Assembly (NCBI GenBank): GCA_963778545.1
Contig: CAVZUW010000011.1
Coordinates: 62,001 to 126,000 of the forward strand
DNA length: 64,000 nucleotides
Reading direction: 5' to 3'
Source: DASSJM01 sp963778545
Lineage (GTDB): Bacteria; Actinomycetota; UBA4738; HRBIN12
The position numbers and the translations under genes were made by a program. Below the pieces are notes generated by a model, which searched no databases, was not told the DNA's origin, and was given only the letters and a program-made list of their open reading frames with translations. Within the stretch, counting starts at the first letter, position 1. Each line of letters starts with the position of its first letter. This document shows positions 46,860 to 55,552 of this stretch, one piece after another.

Positions 46860-47272
46860 TGCTGACGCAGATCGACCACGTCGGGATCGCGGTCACGGAT
46901 CTGGACGAGGCGGTCGAACGGTACCGGCGCACGTTCGGCCTCGAGCCCGTGCACCGCGAACGGATGGCCGACCAAGGGGTCGAGGAGGTGCTGTTCCCGG
47001 TGGGCGAGTCGTACGTCCAGCTGCTCGGGGCGCTGGGACCCGACACGCCGGTGGGACGGTTCCTCGACAAGCGCGGGCCCGGCGTGCATCACCTCGGGTA
47101 CCGCGTCGCGAACGTGACCGAGGCGCTCGGGCGCCTGCGGGCCGAGGGTGCGACGCTGATCGACGAGACGCCGCGCACGGGTTCGCGGGGCACGACGATC
47201 GCGTTCGTGCACCCCAGGAGCATGGGCGGGGTGCTGGTCGAGCTCGTGCAGGAGCCGGACCGAGCGACCTAG
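46859..47272 (+). CDS. mce: Methylmalonyl-CoA epimerase
   Basis: 137 residues, the usual size. VOC fold with metal ligands in QIDHVGIAV (His), GVHHLGYRV (His) and GGVLVELVQ (Glu). RGPGVHHLGYRV is the family signature. It interconverts (R)- and (S)-methylmalonyl-CoA (and ethylmalonyl-CoA in some relatives), linking carboxylase products to the mutases. ccr and pccB nearby support this role. Confidence 0.88.
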   Translation: MLTQIDHVGIAVTDLDEAVERYRRTFGLEPVHRERMADQGVEEVLFPVGESYVQLLGALGPDTPVGRFLDKRGPGVHHLGYRVANVTEALGRLRAEGATLIDETPRTGSRGTTIAFVHPRSMGGVLVELVQEPDRAT

Positions 47273-47282
47273 GGCCGAGCGA

Positions 47283-48525
47283 TCAGGGGAGGTCGGTCAG
47301 GCCGCGTTCGGGCGCGTTGATCAGCACCGCGACGTTGCCCTCCGGCAGGGCGCCCTGCTCCATCAACCGATGCGCGAGCCCCGACTCCTCGTAGTCGTAC
47401 GCGTGCCCGAGCGTCGTCGTGACGCGGCCCTCGCGGACGAGGTCGTTGAACGCGGACGCCTGCTCGTCGTTGAACAGGTGGGAGCCCTGGTACCGCTTCT
47501 GCAGGTACCACAGGTACCGAACGTCCACCATCGTGTCGTACCCGGTGGTCCCGGCGCAGATCACGACCATGCCCCCGCGCTCGCACACGAAGATCGAGGT
47601 CGGGATCGTGTCCTGTCCCGGGTGCTCGAACACGATGGTCGGGTTCGTGCGTTCGCCGACGACGTCCCAGATCGCCTTCCCGAACCCCTTCGCGCCCTCG
47701 AACCACGTCTTCCACTCGGGGGCGTCCCACGCCGGGGGCACGCCCCAGTGGTCGAACGCCGTCCGGTCGATGAACCCGATCGCGCCCTGCTCCACGGCGA
47801 ACGCGCCCTTCTCGGCCGACGACACGACCGCGACGGCCTTCGCTCCGGCGAGCGCCACGAGCTGGACCCCGAGGGACCCGAGCCCGCCCGAGGCGCCCCA
47901 CACGAGCACGACGTCGCCCTCCCCCACGGTGTTCGGCGGCCAGCCGTGGAGCATCCGATAGGCGGTCGCGCCGGTGAGGGTGGGCGCCGCGGCCTCCTCC
48001 CAGGTGAGGCCGTTCGGCCTTGGGCAGGCACTGATGCGCCTGCACCTTGGTGAACTGCGCGAACGAACCCCAGCACGTGTCGTAGCCCCACACCCGGAAC
48101 GACGGCGCGAGGCCCGGGTCCCTGCCGGCGATCACCCACGGGTCCTCGAGGTCCCACTGGCCGGCGTGGACGACGACCCGGTCGCCAACGCGGACGTTCG
48201 TCACGCGTTCGCCGACCGCGTACACGACGCCGGCCGCGTCCGAGCCCACGATGTGGAACTCGGTCGGCTCGCCCCACCGCGCCTGGGTCTTGGTGACGTC
48301 GACCGGCACGCCGCGCGCGGCCCACACGTTGTTGAAGTTCACGCCCGCGGCCATGACCATCACGAGCGCCTCGTCGGGACCGATCGACGGGACGTCGATC
48401 ACCTCGTCGCGGATCGCGTCGTTCGGATCGCCGTAGCGCTCGGGCCGGACCAGCTGGGCGTGCATGCTCGGCGGGACCTCGCCCACCGGCGGGATCTCGC
48501 CGACGTCGTACACATCCTTGGCCAT
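47283..48525 (-). CDS. ccr: Crotonyl-CoA carboxylase/reductase
   Basis: About 413 residues after removal of one extra base near 48015. It is a zinc-free MDR family protein. The N-terminus MHAQLVRPERYGDPNDAI, AGVNFNNVWAARGVPVD and HIVGSDAAGVVYAVGERV, the Rossmann motif LVWGASGGLGSLGVQLVALA, and WFEGAKGFGKAIWDVVGER with SHLFNDEQASAFNDLV match Ccr. The enzyme uses NADPH and CO2 to turn crotonyl-CoA into ethylmalonyl-CoA. It is a key step of the ethylmalonyl-CoA pathway and an extender supply for polyketides. It converges with the epimerase gene. Confidence 0.9.
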
Positions 48526-48614
48526 GCTCGCTCCGTTCGCGGTCGCGGGTTCGGCCGACGATAGGCGAGCCTCGGCGGACGCGGCAACGCCGGGCGCGTC
48601 AGGGACGCGGTCGC

Positions 48615-49547
48615 TCAGGCCGTCTCGCGTGTCGCGCTCGACGGACACGTGAGCGAGCGTGGGCACCAGGTGCAGTACGGACCGGGCGTGAGCGCCCCGG
48701 GCCGTCCGGCCGCGGAGGCGGCGGCCGCTCGGATCGCCTCGATCACGCGGTCCGCGGCGCGGTCCAGGACGCGTTCGTCGACGTCCTCGGCCTGCCACTC
48801 GCCCGACTCCAGGTACAGCGTCGCGACGCGGTACGGCGGGATCCCGAACCGCAGCCCGAGCAGGAGCGCGTAGAAGCGCATGTCCTCGGCGTGCTCGGGC
48901 CAGGCCCGTCCCGTCTTCAGGTCGATCGCGAGCCGCGTGGCCCGCGCCGCCCCGTCCGCCCGTCCCGAACCCAGGACCAGGTCGAGCTGCCCCGACAGCA
49001 CGACCGTGCCACCGAGGAGCTCGACGCGCACGTGCCACTCGGTCGACGGCGCGAGCTCGCGCCGCATCTGCCGGAGCGGCGGCATCGTCGAGCGGAACAG
49101 CTCGAGCGTCTTGGCCGCGTCCATCAGGTTCTCGTCGCGGCGCAGGGTGTCGAGCCCACCCCAGTACGCGGAGAAGGCGCCGTCCTCGGTCAGACGCTCG
49201 GCCGCCTGCTCGACCAGGTCGTGGGGTTCGCGCTCCTCGCGCCCCGCCACCTCGAGCTCGATCGCCTTGTGCGCGAGCCGGCCCGCCGCCGTCCGGGCCG
49301 AGAACGTGAACGGCGCGCGCTCACCGGCGCGGACGGCGTCGAACAACCCCGGGCAGCGGTGAAGGTCGCTCAGGTTGGACTTGCCGAGCCACAGCGGCTC
49401 CGGCGGCTCGAACGCGCGTGCCGCCTCCTCGATCCGGTCCCGGACCCGGAGCACCGCATCGACCGCGAACACCGGCCGTTCGTCCGTGCCGATGAGCCCC
49501 TCCAGCGTCCGGCGCTGGGCGGGCGTGAGCTCGGCGGTCGCCTGCAT
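48615..49547 (-). CDS. PD-(D/E)XK (RecB/Cas4-like) nuclease with Fe-S type cysteines
   Basis: 310 residues from ATG 49547. NLSDLHRCPGLFDAVRAGER is the N-terminal Cys/Arg motif, VLSGQLDLVLGSG gives the D of the PD motif, and RLAIDLKTGRAWPEHAEDMR the D-x-K. The end GPYCTWCPRSLTC adds three cysteines, which with the N-terminal one could hold a 4Fe-4S cluster as in AddB/Cas4. There are no cas genes near, so a repair or plasmid-processing role is likelier than CRISPR adaptation. It is divergent from the DUF2087 regulator, 28 bases apart. Confidence 0.75.
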   Translation of the reverse strand: MQATAELTPAQRRTLEGLIGTDERPVFAVDAVLRVRDRIEEAARAFEPPEPLWLGKSNLSDLHRCPGLFDAVRAGERAPFTFSARTAAGRLAHKAIELEVAGREEREPHDLVEQAAERLTEDGAFSAYWGGLDTLRRDENLMDAAKTLELFRSTMPPLRQMRRELAPSTEWHVRVELLGGTVVLSGQLDLVLGSGRADGAARATRLAIDLKTGRAWPEHAEDMRFYALLLGLRFGIPPYRVATLYLESGEWQAEDVDERVLDRAADRVIEAIRAAAASAAGRPGALTPGPYCTWCPRSLTCPSSATRETA

Positions 49548-49554
49548 GCGGCGG

Positions 49555-49560
49555 ATGGTA
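49555..49560 (-). promoter_or_regulatory. Candidate -10 box (TACCAT) of the PD-(D/E)XK nuclease gene
   Basis: TACCAT on the minus strand ends seven bases before ATG 49547, inside the 28-base gap to the divergent regulator. Confidence 0.4.
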
Positions 49561-49575
49561 GGAGTAGCCACCGAC

Positions 49576-50127
49576 ATGGCCGAGACGCCCGACGACATCC
49601 TGCGAGCCCTGGCGGACCCCGAGCGTCTCGCGATCGCCGGCCACCTCGCGCGTTCGAGCGGCGCCGCGGCCGCGATCGCTGATGCGCTCGACCTGCCGCT
49701 GTCGCGCGTGCGCAAGCACCTGAACCGGCTGGCCGCCGCGGGCATCGTCCGGCTCCAGGACGACCGGCGGACGTACCGGCTGGACGCCGAGACGTTGCGC
49801 TGGGCCGCGGAGCAGGTCGGGCCGCCTCGGGACGCCGGGCTCGCCCTCGGCGCGGCGAGCGAGGACGAGGAGGCCGTGCTGCGCGCGTTCTTCCGCGACG
49901 GCCGTCTGACCGAGGTCCCCGCCAAGGAGTCGAAGCGTCGGATCGTCCTCGAACGGATCGCGCTCGAGTTCGAGCCGGGCGTCGACTACGACGAGGCGAC
50001 CGTGAACGCGATCGTCGGACGCTTCTCCACGGACCACGCCGCGCTCCGCCGCCACCTGGTCGACGAGGGGTTCCTCGACCGCGACCATGGCCGCTACTGG
50101 CGCAGCGGCGGCCGCGTCGACGTCTAG
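49576..50127 (+). CDS. ArsR-type HTH plus DUF2087 transcriptional regulator
   Basis: 183 residues. An ArsR-like winged helix covers about residues 5-70 (LADPERLAIAGHLARS; LSRVRKHLNRLAAAGIVRLQ). The C-terminal DUF2087 domain has SKRRIVLERIALEFEPGVDY then VNAIVGRF and RRHLVDEGFLDRDHGRYWR. DUF2087 proteins of this layout are transcription factors with unknown signals. The tight divergent spacing suggests it controls the nuclease gene. AGGAG lies 11 bases before the ATG. Confidence 0.85.
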   Translation: MAETPDDILRALADPERLAIAGHLARSSGAAAAIADALDLPLSRVRKHLNRLAAAGIVRLQDDRRTYRLDAETLRWAAEQVGPPRDAGLALGAASEDEEAVLRAFFRDGRLTEVPAKESKRRIVLERIALEFEPGVDYDEATVNAIVGRFSTDHAALRRHLVDEGFLDRDHGRYWRSGGRVDV

Positions 50128-50193
50128 CGGGTCGGTAGGCGTTCCCATCGCGGCTTCGCCTCGGAGCAACCCGTCGGTCGTTCCGCGTACTGC

Positions 50194-50199
50194 TAGGGT
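50194..50199 (+). promoter_or_regulatory. Candidate -10 box (TAGGGT) of the lysozyme-like gene
   Basis: TAGGGT ends eight bases before GTG 50208. Confidence 0.35.
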
Positions 50200-50207
50200 C
50201 CGTCGTC

Positions 50208-50690
50208 GTGCGCATCCCCCGTCTCACCCTCGTGCGGATCCTCGTCCCCACCGTCGCCCTGACCCTCCTGCTCCCCGCGACCTCCGCGTTCGCCGGCGAA
50301 GCGACCGGCCCATGCGACCTCACCCGGAAGGCCGACGAGACCATCCGGAGCAAGATGGAGCGGCTGATCGTGTGCGCCACCGACCGGTGGGAGGTCGGCG
50401 GCGGATCCCAGCGCGCGATCTGCGTCGCGGAGGCCGAGAGCGACCTGAACCCGCAGATGACGTCCACCAACGGCGACTATGTCGGCCTGTTCCAGCACCT
50501 CGCCGACGCCTGGCCGGATCGCTACGACTCGTGGACGCGTCCCGCCTGGAACCTGAACGAGAGCGCGCTCTCGGGCCGGACGAACACCATCGTCACGATC
50601 CGCATGGTCAACGCCGACGGGTGGGGACCGTGGAGAGGTGCGGGCGACTGCTTCCAGCCGGGATCTCGGGCACGAGGGTCGCTCCGCTAG
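50208..50690 (+). CDS. Secreted transglycosylase-like (lysozyme fold) protein
   Basis: 160 residues. A Sec signal peptide (VALTLLLPATSAFAGEA) is followed by a small domain with ICVAEAESDLNPQM, where the Glu before SDLNP is the likely catalytic acid, and GDYVGLFQHLADAW, the GLFQ-type substrate motif. It probably cleaves peptidoglycan or serves as a resuscitation/lytic factor outside the cell. Two cysteine pairs suggest disulfides. The end WGPWRGAGDCFQPG fits the SLT fold closing helix. Confidence 0.7.
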   Translation: MRIPRLTLVRILVPTVALTLLLPATSAFAGEATGPCDLTRKADETIRSKMERLIVCATDRWEVGGGSQRAICVAEAESDLNPQMTSTNGDYVGLFQHLADAWPDRYDSWTRPAWNLNESALSGRTNTIVTIRMVNADGWGPWRGAGDCFQPGSRARGSLR

Positions 50691-50703
50691 ACTCCGGAGG
50701 ATC

Positions 50704-52290
50704 ATGGCCAAGACCGAGGATCGTCCCCAGCCTTCGGTACGCACGGTCGAGGACCGCATCGAAGAGCTCCGCAAGCGTCGCGCCGCCCTGCTCGACGGCT
50801 CCCGCAAGGACGCCGTGCGCAAGCAGCACGAGAAGGGCAAGCTCACGGCGCGAGAGCGCGTCGAGCTCCTCGTGGACCGGGACTCGTTCCAGGAGACCGA
50901 CCCCTTCGCCGTGCACCGCTCCCACGACTTCGGGATCGAACGCAACCGCCCCGCCGGCGACGGCGTCATCACCGGCTACGGCACCGTGGACGGCCGCAGG
51001 GTGTTCGTCGCCTCGCAGGACTTCACGGTGTTCGGCGGCTCGCTGGGCGAGATCCACGCGCAGAAGATCTGCAAGGTCCAGGACCTCGCGATGTCGACCG
51101 GAGCTCCGTTCATCCAGATCAACGACTCGGGCGGCGCTCGGATCCAGGAGGGCGCCGCGAGCCTCGCCGGGTACGGCTACGTGTTCGAGCGCAACGTGCG
51201 CGCCTCGGGCGTGATCCCGCAGATCAGCGTCATCATGGGCCCGTGCGCAGGCGGCGCCGTCTACTCCCCCGCGATCACCGACTTCACGTTCATGGTCCGC
51301 GAGACCTCGCACATGTTCATCACCGGTCCCGACGTGATCAAGGCGGTGACCGGCGAGGAGGTCACGTTCGAGGAGCTCGGCGGCGCGATGACGCACGCCA
51401 GCCGTTCGGGGGTCGCGTCGTTCGTGAGCCAGGACGAGGAGGAGTGCCTCGCGATGGTGCGCCACCTCCTGTCGTACCTCCCGTCCAACAACCTGGAGGA
51501 CGCGCCGGCGTTCGCGCCGGTGGACGATCCCGATCGCCACGACGAGGGGCTGACGCACGTGATCCCGGACTCGGCGCGCGAGCCGTACGACATGCACGAG
51601 GTGATCCGCCGCATCGTGGACGACGGCGACTTCTTCGAGGTCTTCCCGTTCTGGGCGATGAACGTCGTGACGGGGTTCGCGCGGCTGGACGGTCGAGCCA
51701 TCGGGATCGTCGCCAACCAGCCGAAGGTGCTCGCGGGCACGCTCAACATCGACGCGTCCGAGAAGGCCGCGCGGTTCGTGCGGACGTGCGACGCCTTCAA
51801 CATCCCGATCGTCACGTTCGTCGACGTGCCGGGGTTCCTGCCGGGCACCGACCAGGAGTACCAAGGCATCATCCGCCACGGCGCCAAGCTGCTCTACGCG
51901 TTCACCGAGGCGACGGTCCCGAGGCTCACCGTGATCACGCGCAAGGCGTACGGCGGCGCGTACCTCGTGATGAACTCGAAGCACCTGCGGGCCGACGTGT
52001 CGTTCGCGTGGCCGACGGCGGAGATCGCCGTGATGGGGCCGGAGGGCGCGGTGAACGTCGTGTTCCGCAAGCAGATCGAGAAGGCCGAGGACCCGGTCGC
52101 CGCGCGCGCCGAACTGATCCAGCAGTACCAGGCGAAGTTCGCGACGCCCTACATCGCGGCCGAACGCGGGTTCATCGACGACGTGATCGAGCCCGCCGAG
52201 ACCCGGCCCCGCCTGATCAAGGCGCTCCGGATGCTCTCGACCAAGCGCGAGACGATCCCGGCTCGCAAGCACGGGAACATCCCGCTGTGA
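50704..52290 (+). CDS. pccB: Propionyl/acyl-CoA carboxylase beta (carboxyltransferase) subunit
   Basis: 528 residues, intact, standard size. Both oxyanion holes are seen: INDSGGARIQEGAASLAGYG with GPCAGGAVYSPAITDF, and FVDVPGFLPGTDQEYQG with TRKAYGGAYLVMNSKHL. It transfers the carboxyl group from biotin to propionyl-CoA or a longer acyl-CoA, giving methylmalonyl-CoA. No alpha (biotin) subunit lies in the window. GGAGG sits six bases before the ATG, and a TAGACT box is just upstream. The stop overlaps the small downstream gene. Confidence 0.93.
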   Translation: MAKTEDRPQPSVRTVEDRIEELRKRRAALLDGSRKDAVRKQHEKGKLTARERVELLVDRDSFQETDPFAVHRSHDFGIERNRPAGDGVITGYGTVDGRRVFVASQDFTVFGGSLGEIHAQKICKVQDLAMSTGAPFIQINDSGGARIQEGAASLAGYGYVFERNVRASGVIPQISVIMGPCAGGAVYSPAITDFTFMVRETSHMFITGPDVIKAVTGEEVTFEELGGAMTHASRSGVASFVSQDEEECLAMVRHLLSYLPSNNLEDAPAFAPVDDPDRHDEGLTHVIPDSAREPYDMHEVIRRIVDDGDFFEVFPFWAMNVVTGFARLDGRAIGIVANQPKVLAGTLNIDASEKAARFVRTCDAFNIPIVTFVDVPGFLPGTDQEYQGIIRHGAKLLYAFTEATVPRLTVITRKAYGGAYLVMNSKHLRADVSFAWPTAEIAVMGPEGAVNVVFRKQIEKAEDPVAARAELIQQYQAKFATPYIAAERGFIDDVIEPAETRPRLIKALRMLSTKRETIPARKHGNIPL

Positions 52291-52547
52291 GCGACGACCG
52301 CCGCTTCGAGCTCCCCGAGGACCTCACGCTGGACGAGGAGCGCGCGATCATCCGGGCGCTCGAGCGCTACTTCGCGCAGGAGAGCCCCCACCCCCACCCG
52401 TGGGTCCTCGCGGGCCGGATCGACGCGACGGGGTTCGGGGCCCTGCAGGCCCGACACCACACGGATACGCCGTGGCGGCGCTTCCGCGACGTGCCGTTCG
52501 CCCGCAAGGGCGTCCCCCCGCAGTCGGGCCGCGGCGACGCGGGGTAG
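52287..52547 (+). CDS. Small acyl-CoA carboxylase epsilon-like protein
   Basis: 86 residues, starting in a GTGA overlap with pccB. The first half LPEDLTLDEERAIIRALERY is a helix like that of actinobacterial AccE/PccE epsilon subunits, and PWVLAGRIDATGFGALQARH then TPWRRF resembles their tail. Epsilon subunits stabilise the alpha-beta carboxylase complex. The assignment rests on position, size and this weak resemblance. Confidence 0.5.
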   Translation: MSDDRRFELPEDLTLDEERAIIRALERYFAQESPHPHPWVLAGRIDATGFGALQARHHTDTPWRRFRDVPFARKGVPPQSGRGDAG

Positions 52548-52844
52548 ATGACCGCGTCGAAGACCGCATCCGCGATCCGCGGGCGCGACGCCGCCCTGGA
52601 AGCGTTCCGGGCCGAGGGATGCTCGGAGCCGAGGTCGTGGGGCAACGGACCCGGCGACAGCTACGGCCGGCACGCCCACGGGTTCCACAAGGTCCTGTTC
52701 TGCCTCGAAGGTTCGATCAGGTTCCACCTGGACGACGTGGACGTGGAGCTCAGGGCGGGCGACCGCCTGGACATCGAGCCGGACACCGAGCACGGGGCGA
52801 CGGTCGGGCCGGACGGATGCTCGTGCGTGGAGGCCTCGCGATGA
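52548..52844 (+). CDS. Cupin-fold protein
   Basis: 98 residues, starting directly after the stop of the epsilon-like gene. One cupin motif pair is seen: GRHAHGFHKVLFCLEGSIRF (H-x-H and Glu ligands) and LRAGDRLDIEPDTEHGATVG. A mononuclear metal site is likely. Single-domain cupins like this can be enzymes or ligand sensors, and no substrate is evident. The stop overlaps the start of the glycosyltransferase (ATGA). Confidence 0.75.
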   Translation: MTASKTASAIRGRDAALEAFRAEGCSEPRSWGNGPGDSYGRHAHGFHKVLFCLEGSIRFHLDDVDVELRAGDRLDIEPDTEHGATVGPDGCSCVEASR

Positions 52845-53965
52845 GGGTGGCCGCGCACGTCGACCAGCTGTTCTTCTCCGTGCCAGGCGGCGTCGGCACC
52901 TACATCCGGAACCTGATGCCGGCGCTCGTGGGGCGCGAGCCGTCGCTCGAGCTCACGCTCTTCCACGCGAGGTTCGAGACGCCTCAGCCCTCCGAGGCGT
53001 GGATGGAGGGGTTCGCCGAGGAGGAGCTCGACGGCTCGATCCGGAGCCTGTACCCGCGGTGGAACCTGACGGGGAGACCCTCGCTCCCGGCGTCGATACG
53101 CTCGGCCGATCTCGTGCACGCGATGAGCGCGTCCGCCGTCCCGCCGGCGGCCGAGGGCCAGCGGCTGGTCGTCACCGTGCACGACCTGGCGTTCGACCGC
53201 TACCCCGGCCTGTTCCCGAGGGCGTGGCGAGCGATGTACCGGCTCGGGCTGCGCGCGGCCGTGCGGCGCGCGGACGCGATCGTGACGCCGTCGCGCACCA
53301 CCGCCGAGGACGTCCTGTCGCGGACGAACGTCGACCCGCGCAAGCTCCACGTGATCCCCGAGGCCGCCGCGTTGCCGACGAGCGACGTCGACGTGGGCGA
53401 GACCCTGTCGCGCCTGAAGGTCCGCCCGCCGTACGTGCTGTTCGTCGGCACGATCGAACCGAGGAAGAACCTGGTGCGGCTGGTCCGCGCGTACCGGCGA
53501 GTGGCCGCGACGGGCGTGCCGCACGCGCTCGTGCTGGCGGGTCCACTCGGCTGGCACCACGAGAGCCTGATGCGCGAGCTCGCGCTCGAGGGTCCTGGCG
53601 AGATCGTGATGACCGGCGCGCTCTCGCCCGGCGAGCTCGACGCCGTCTACCGTGCGGCGGAGGCGTTCGTGTACCCCTCGGTGTACGAGGGGTTCGGCCT
53701 CCCGGTGCTCGAGGCGATGAGCCGCGGGGTCCCCGTCGTGGCCTCGGCGACGTCCTCGCTCCCCGAGGTCACGGGCGATGCGGCACTCGGCGTGAACCCG
53801 CGTTCGGTGCGCGAGATCGCCGCCGCGATCGCTTCGCTGGTCGGCGATGTCGCCCTCGCCGAACGCCTGGCCGACGCGGGGCGCCGACAGGCCGAACGCT
53901 TCTCGTGGGACGAGACCGCGCGGATGACCCTCGAGGTGTACGAACGGGCCCTCGACGCGAAGTGA
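52841..53965 (+). CDS. GT4-family glycosyltransferase
   Basis: 374 residues, intact. FFSVPGGVGTYIRNLMPALV is the acceptor loop. LFVGTIEPRKNLVRLVRAYR opens the donor domain and YPSVYEGFGLPVLEAMSRGV holds the E-x7-E motif. It resembles the enzyme at 12211-13348. No other glycan gene adjoins it. It forms the end of a pccB-epsilon-cupin-GT gene run and converges with the dehydrogenase at 53972. Confidence 0.85.
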   Translation: MRVAAHVDQLFFSVPGGVGTYIRNLMPALVGREPSLELTLFHARFETPQPSEAWMEGFAEEELDGSIRSLYPRWNLTGRPSLPASIRSADLVHAMSASAVPPAAEGQRLVVTVHDLAFDRYPGLFPRAWRAMYRLGLRAAVRRADAIVTPSRTTAEDVLSRTNVDPRKLHVIPEAAALPTSDVDVGETLSRLKVRPPYVLFVGTIEPRKNLVRLVRAYRRVAATGVPHALVLAGPLGWHHESLMRELALEGPGEIVMTGALSPGELDAVYRAAEAFVYPSVYEGFGLPVLEAMSRGVPVVASATSSLPEVTGDAALGVNPRSVREIAAAIASLVGDVALAERLADAGRRQAERFSWDETARMTLEVYERALDAK

Positions 53966-53971
53966 GGGCGG

Positions 53972-54835
53972 TCAGCCCTCGTAGTCGTAGAAGCCGCGGC
54001 CGACCTTCCGGCCCAGACGCCCGGCCGTGACCATCCGCCGCAGCAGCGGCGGCGGCGCGTAGGTCGGCTCCTTGAACTCCTCGAACAGCACGTTCGCGAT
54101 GAACAGGTGCGTATCGAGCCCGATCAGGTCGATCAGCTGGAGCGGCCCCATCGGGTGGTTCAGACCGAGGTGCACCGCCGTGTCGATGTCCTCGCGCGTC
54201 GCGAACCCGTCCTCGAGCATCCGGATCGCGCCGTTGAGGTACGGGATCAGGAGCGCGTTCACGATGAAACCGGCCCGATCGCGGGACTCGACGGTCGTCT
54301 TGCCGAGCACCACCCCGTAGGCGCGCCCGAACGCCATCGTGTCGTCCGAGGTCGAGATCGCCCGGACGAGCTCGATCAGCCCCATCACGGGGACCGGGTT
54401 GAAGAAGTGCATCCCCAGCACCTTCTCGGGGCGCGACGTCGCGGCGCCCAGATCGGCGATCGGGATCGACGAGGTGTTGCTGGCCAGGATCACCTCGGGC
54501 TTGGTGACCTCGTCGAGGCGGCGGAACATCCCGACCTTGGTGTCGTGATCCTCCGTCGCGGCCTCGATCACGAGATCCACGTCGGACAGGTCCTGCACGT
54601 CCGTGGTCAAGGAGACGCGCCCGAGCACCGCATCACGCTCCTCGGCGTCGAGCCTCCCTCGTTCGACCGCGCGGAGCGTCGAGGTCTCGACGCGTTGCCG
54701 GCCGCGCTCGACGAGCTCGTCGCTCGTCTCGAGCACGACCGCGTCCTGCCCCGCCCGAGCCACGACCTCGGCGATCCCCGAACCCATCAGGCCGCACCCG
54801 ATGACCCCGACCGTCCGAACGCCCTCTGCGCGCAT
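53972..54835 (-). CDS. hbd: 3-Hydroxybutyryl-CoA dehydrogenase
   Basis: 287 residues. The Rossmann start is VGVIGCGLMGSGIAEVVARA. The active-site His/Glu pair is in LGMHFFNPVPVMGLIELVRA, and GFIVNALLIPYLNGAIRM and DIDTAVHLGLNHPMGPLQLI complete the family signature. It reduces acetoacetyl-CoA to 3-hydroxybutyryl-CoA with NAD(P)H or the reverse. With thiolase and Ccr it forms much of the acetyl-CoA to ethylmalonyl-CoA route. Confidence 0.92.
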   Translation of the reverse strand: MRAEGVRTVGVIGCGLMGSGIAEVVARAGQDAVVLETSDELVERGRQRVETSTLRAVERGRLDAEERDAVLGRVSLTTDVQDLSDVDLVIEAATEDHDTKVGMFRRLDEVTKPEVILASNTSSIPIADLGAATSRPEKVLGMHFFNPVPVMGLIELVRAISTSDDTMAFGRAYGVVLGKTTVESRDRAGFIVNALLIPYLNGAIRMLEDGFATREDIDTAVHLGLNHPMGPLQLIDLIGLDTHLFIANVLFEEFKEPTYAPPPLLRRMVTAGRLGRKVGRGFYDYEG

Positions 54836-54867
54836 CGCTCCCCGTCGCCTCTGTCAGGTGGCAAGCG

Positions 54868-54873
54868 TACAAT
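54868..54873 (+). promoter_or_regulatory. Candidate -10 box (TACAAT) of the CopCD-region operon
   Basis: TACAAT lies 32 bases before GTG 54906, the first gene of the plus-strand run to 61769. Confidence 0.4.
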
Positions 54874-54905
54874 CCAGCCGAGTCGCACCGAGGAGATCGT
54901 TCGGC

Positions 54906-55488
54906 GTGCGTGAAGGACCTAGGCTCCGAGGCTTCCCGATCTTCGGCACGGCCGCGGCCGGGCTGGTGCTCGGGCACGCGCTCGCTTACCTGATCGCCAT
55001 CCCCGACCCCCATCAACGCGTGTTCGCCCTGCAGCGCACGGGTCACGCGTACCTCCCCGCGCTCGACCAGGCCGTCCTGATGCTGGTGGTCGCCGGCATG
55101 GCGGCGGTCGTGGTCCGCGCGTTCGCCCAGCTCGGGCGACGGGACCGAACGGTTCGGGCGCCTCGCGAGGGTCCTCGTCGTCGCCCAGACGTGCGCGTTC
55201 GTCGCGCAGGAGGTGCTGGAGCGCCTCGTCTCCCACGCGCCGCTCGGTGGTCTCGCGCACGATCACATCCTGGTCACCGGGATCGCCGTCCAGGTCGTCG
55301 TCGCGATCATCGCGGCGGGGATCCTGTGGCTGTTCGCTCGGACGGCCTCGCGTCTCGCGGCCGTGATCGCGACCCGCACCCGGCTCCCCCGTGTCCGCGT
55401 GGTGTTCACCCTTCCCGTCACCGCCCGGCGCCCGCACGTCCCGCTGTTCGCGACGGCGGGCAACGTTCGAGCACCACCCTCCTCCTGA
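54906..55488 (+). CDS. Integral membrane protein, function unknown
   Basis: About 193 residues after removal of one extra base near 55145. Four hydrophobic segments: FGTAAAGLVLGHALAYLIAI, AVLMLVVAGMAAVVVRAFA, ARVLVVAQTCAFVAQEVLER and VQVVVAIIAAGILWLFA. A conserved-looking His-rich loop APLGGLAHDHILVTG lies before the last one. It is the first gene of the exported/copper-like run and probably cotranscribed with it. No family name can be given. Confidence 0.6.
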
Positions 55489-55552
55489 CGTCCCCTCGTC
55501 GAACACATCCACGCGCGGCTCGCACGCCGTGCCGGAACGTCGGAGGTCCATC

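Noticed and set aside
48615..49547. Cas4 of a CRISPR system
   Set aside because: The nuclease lacks neighbouring cas genes or repeats. AddB/RecB-like or generic PD-(D/E)XK is the safer call.
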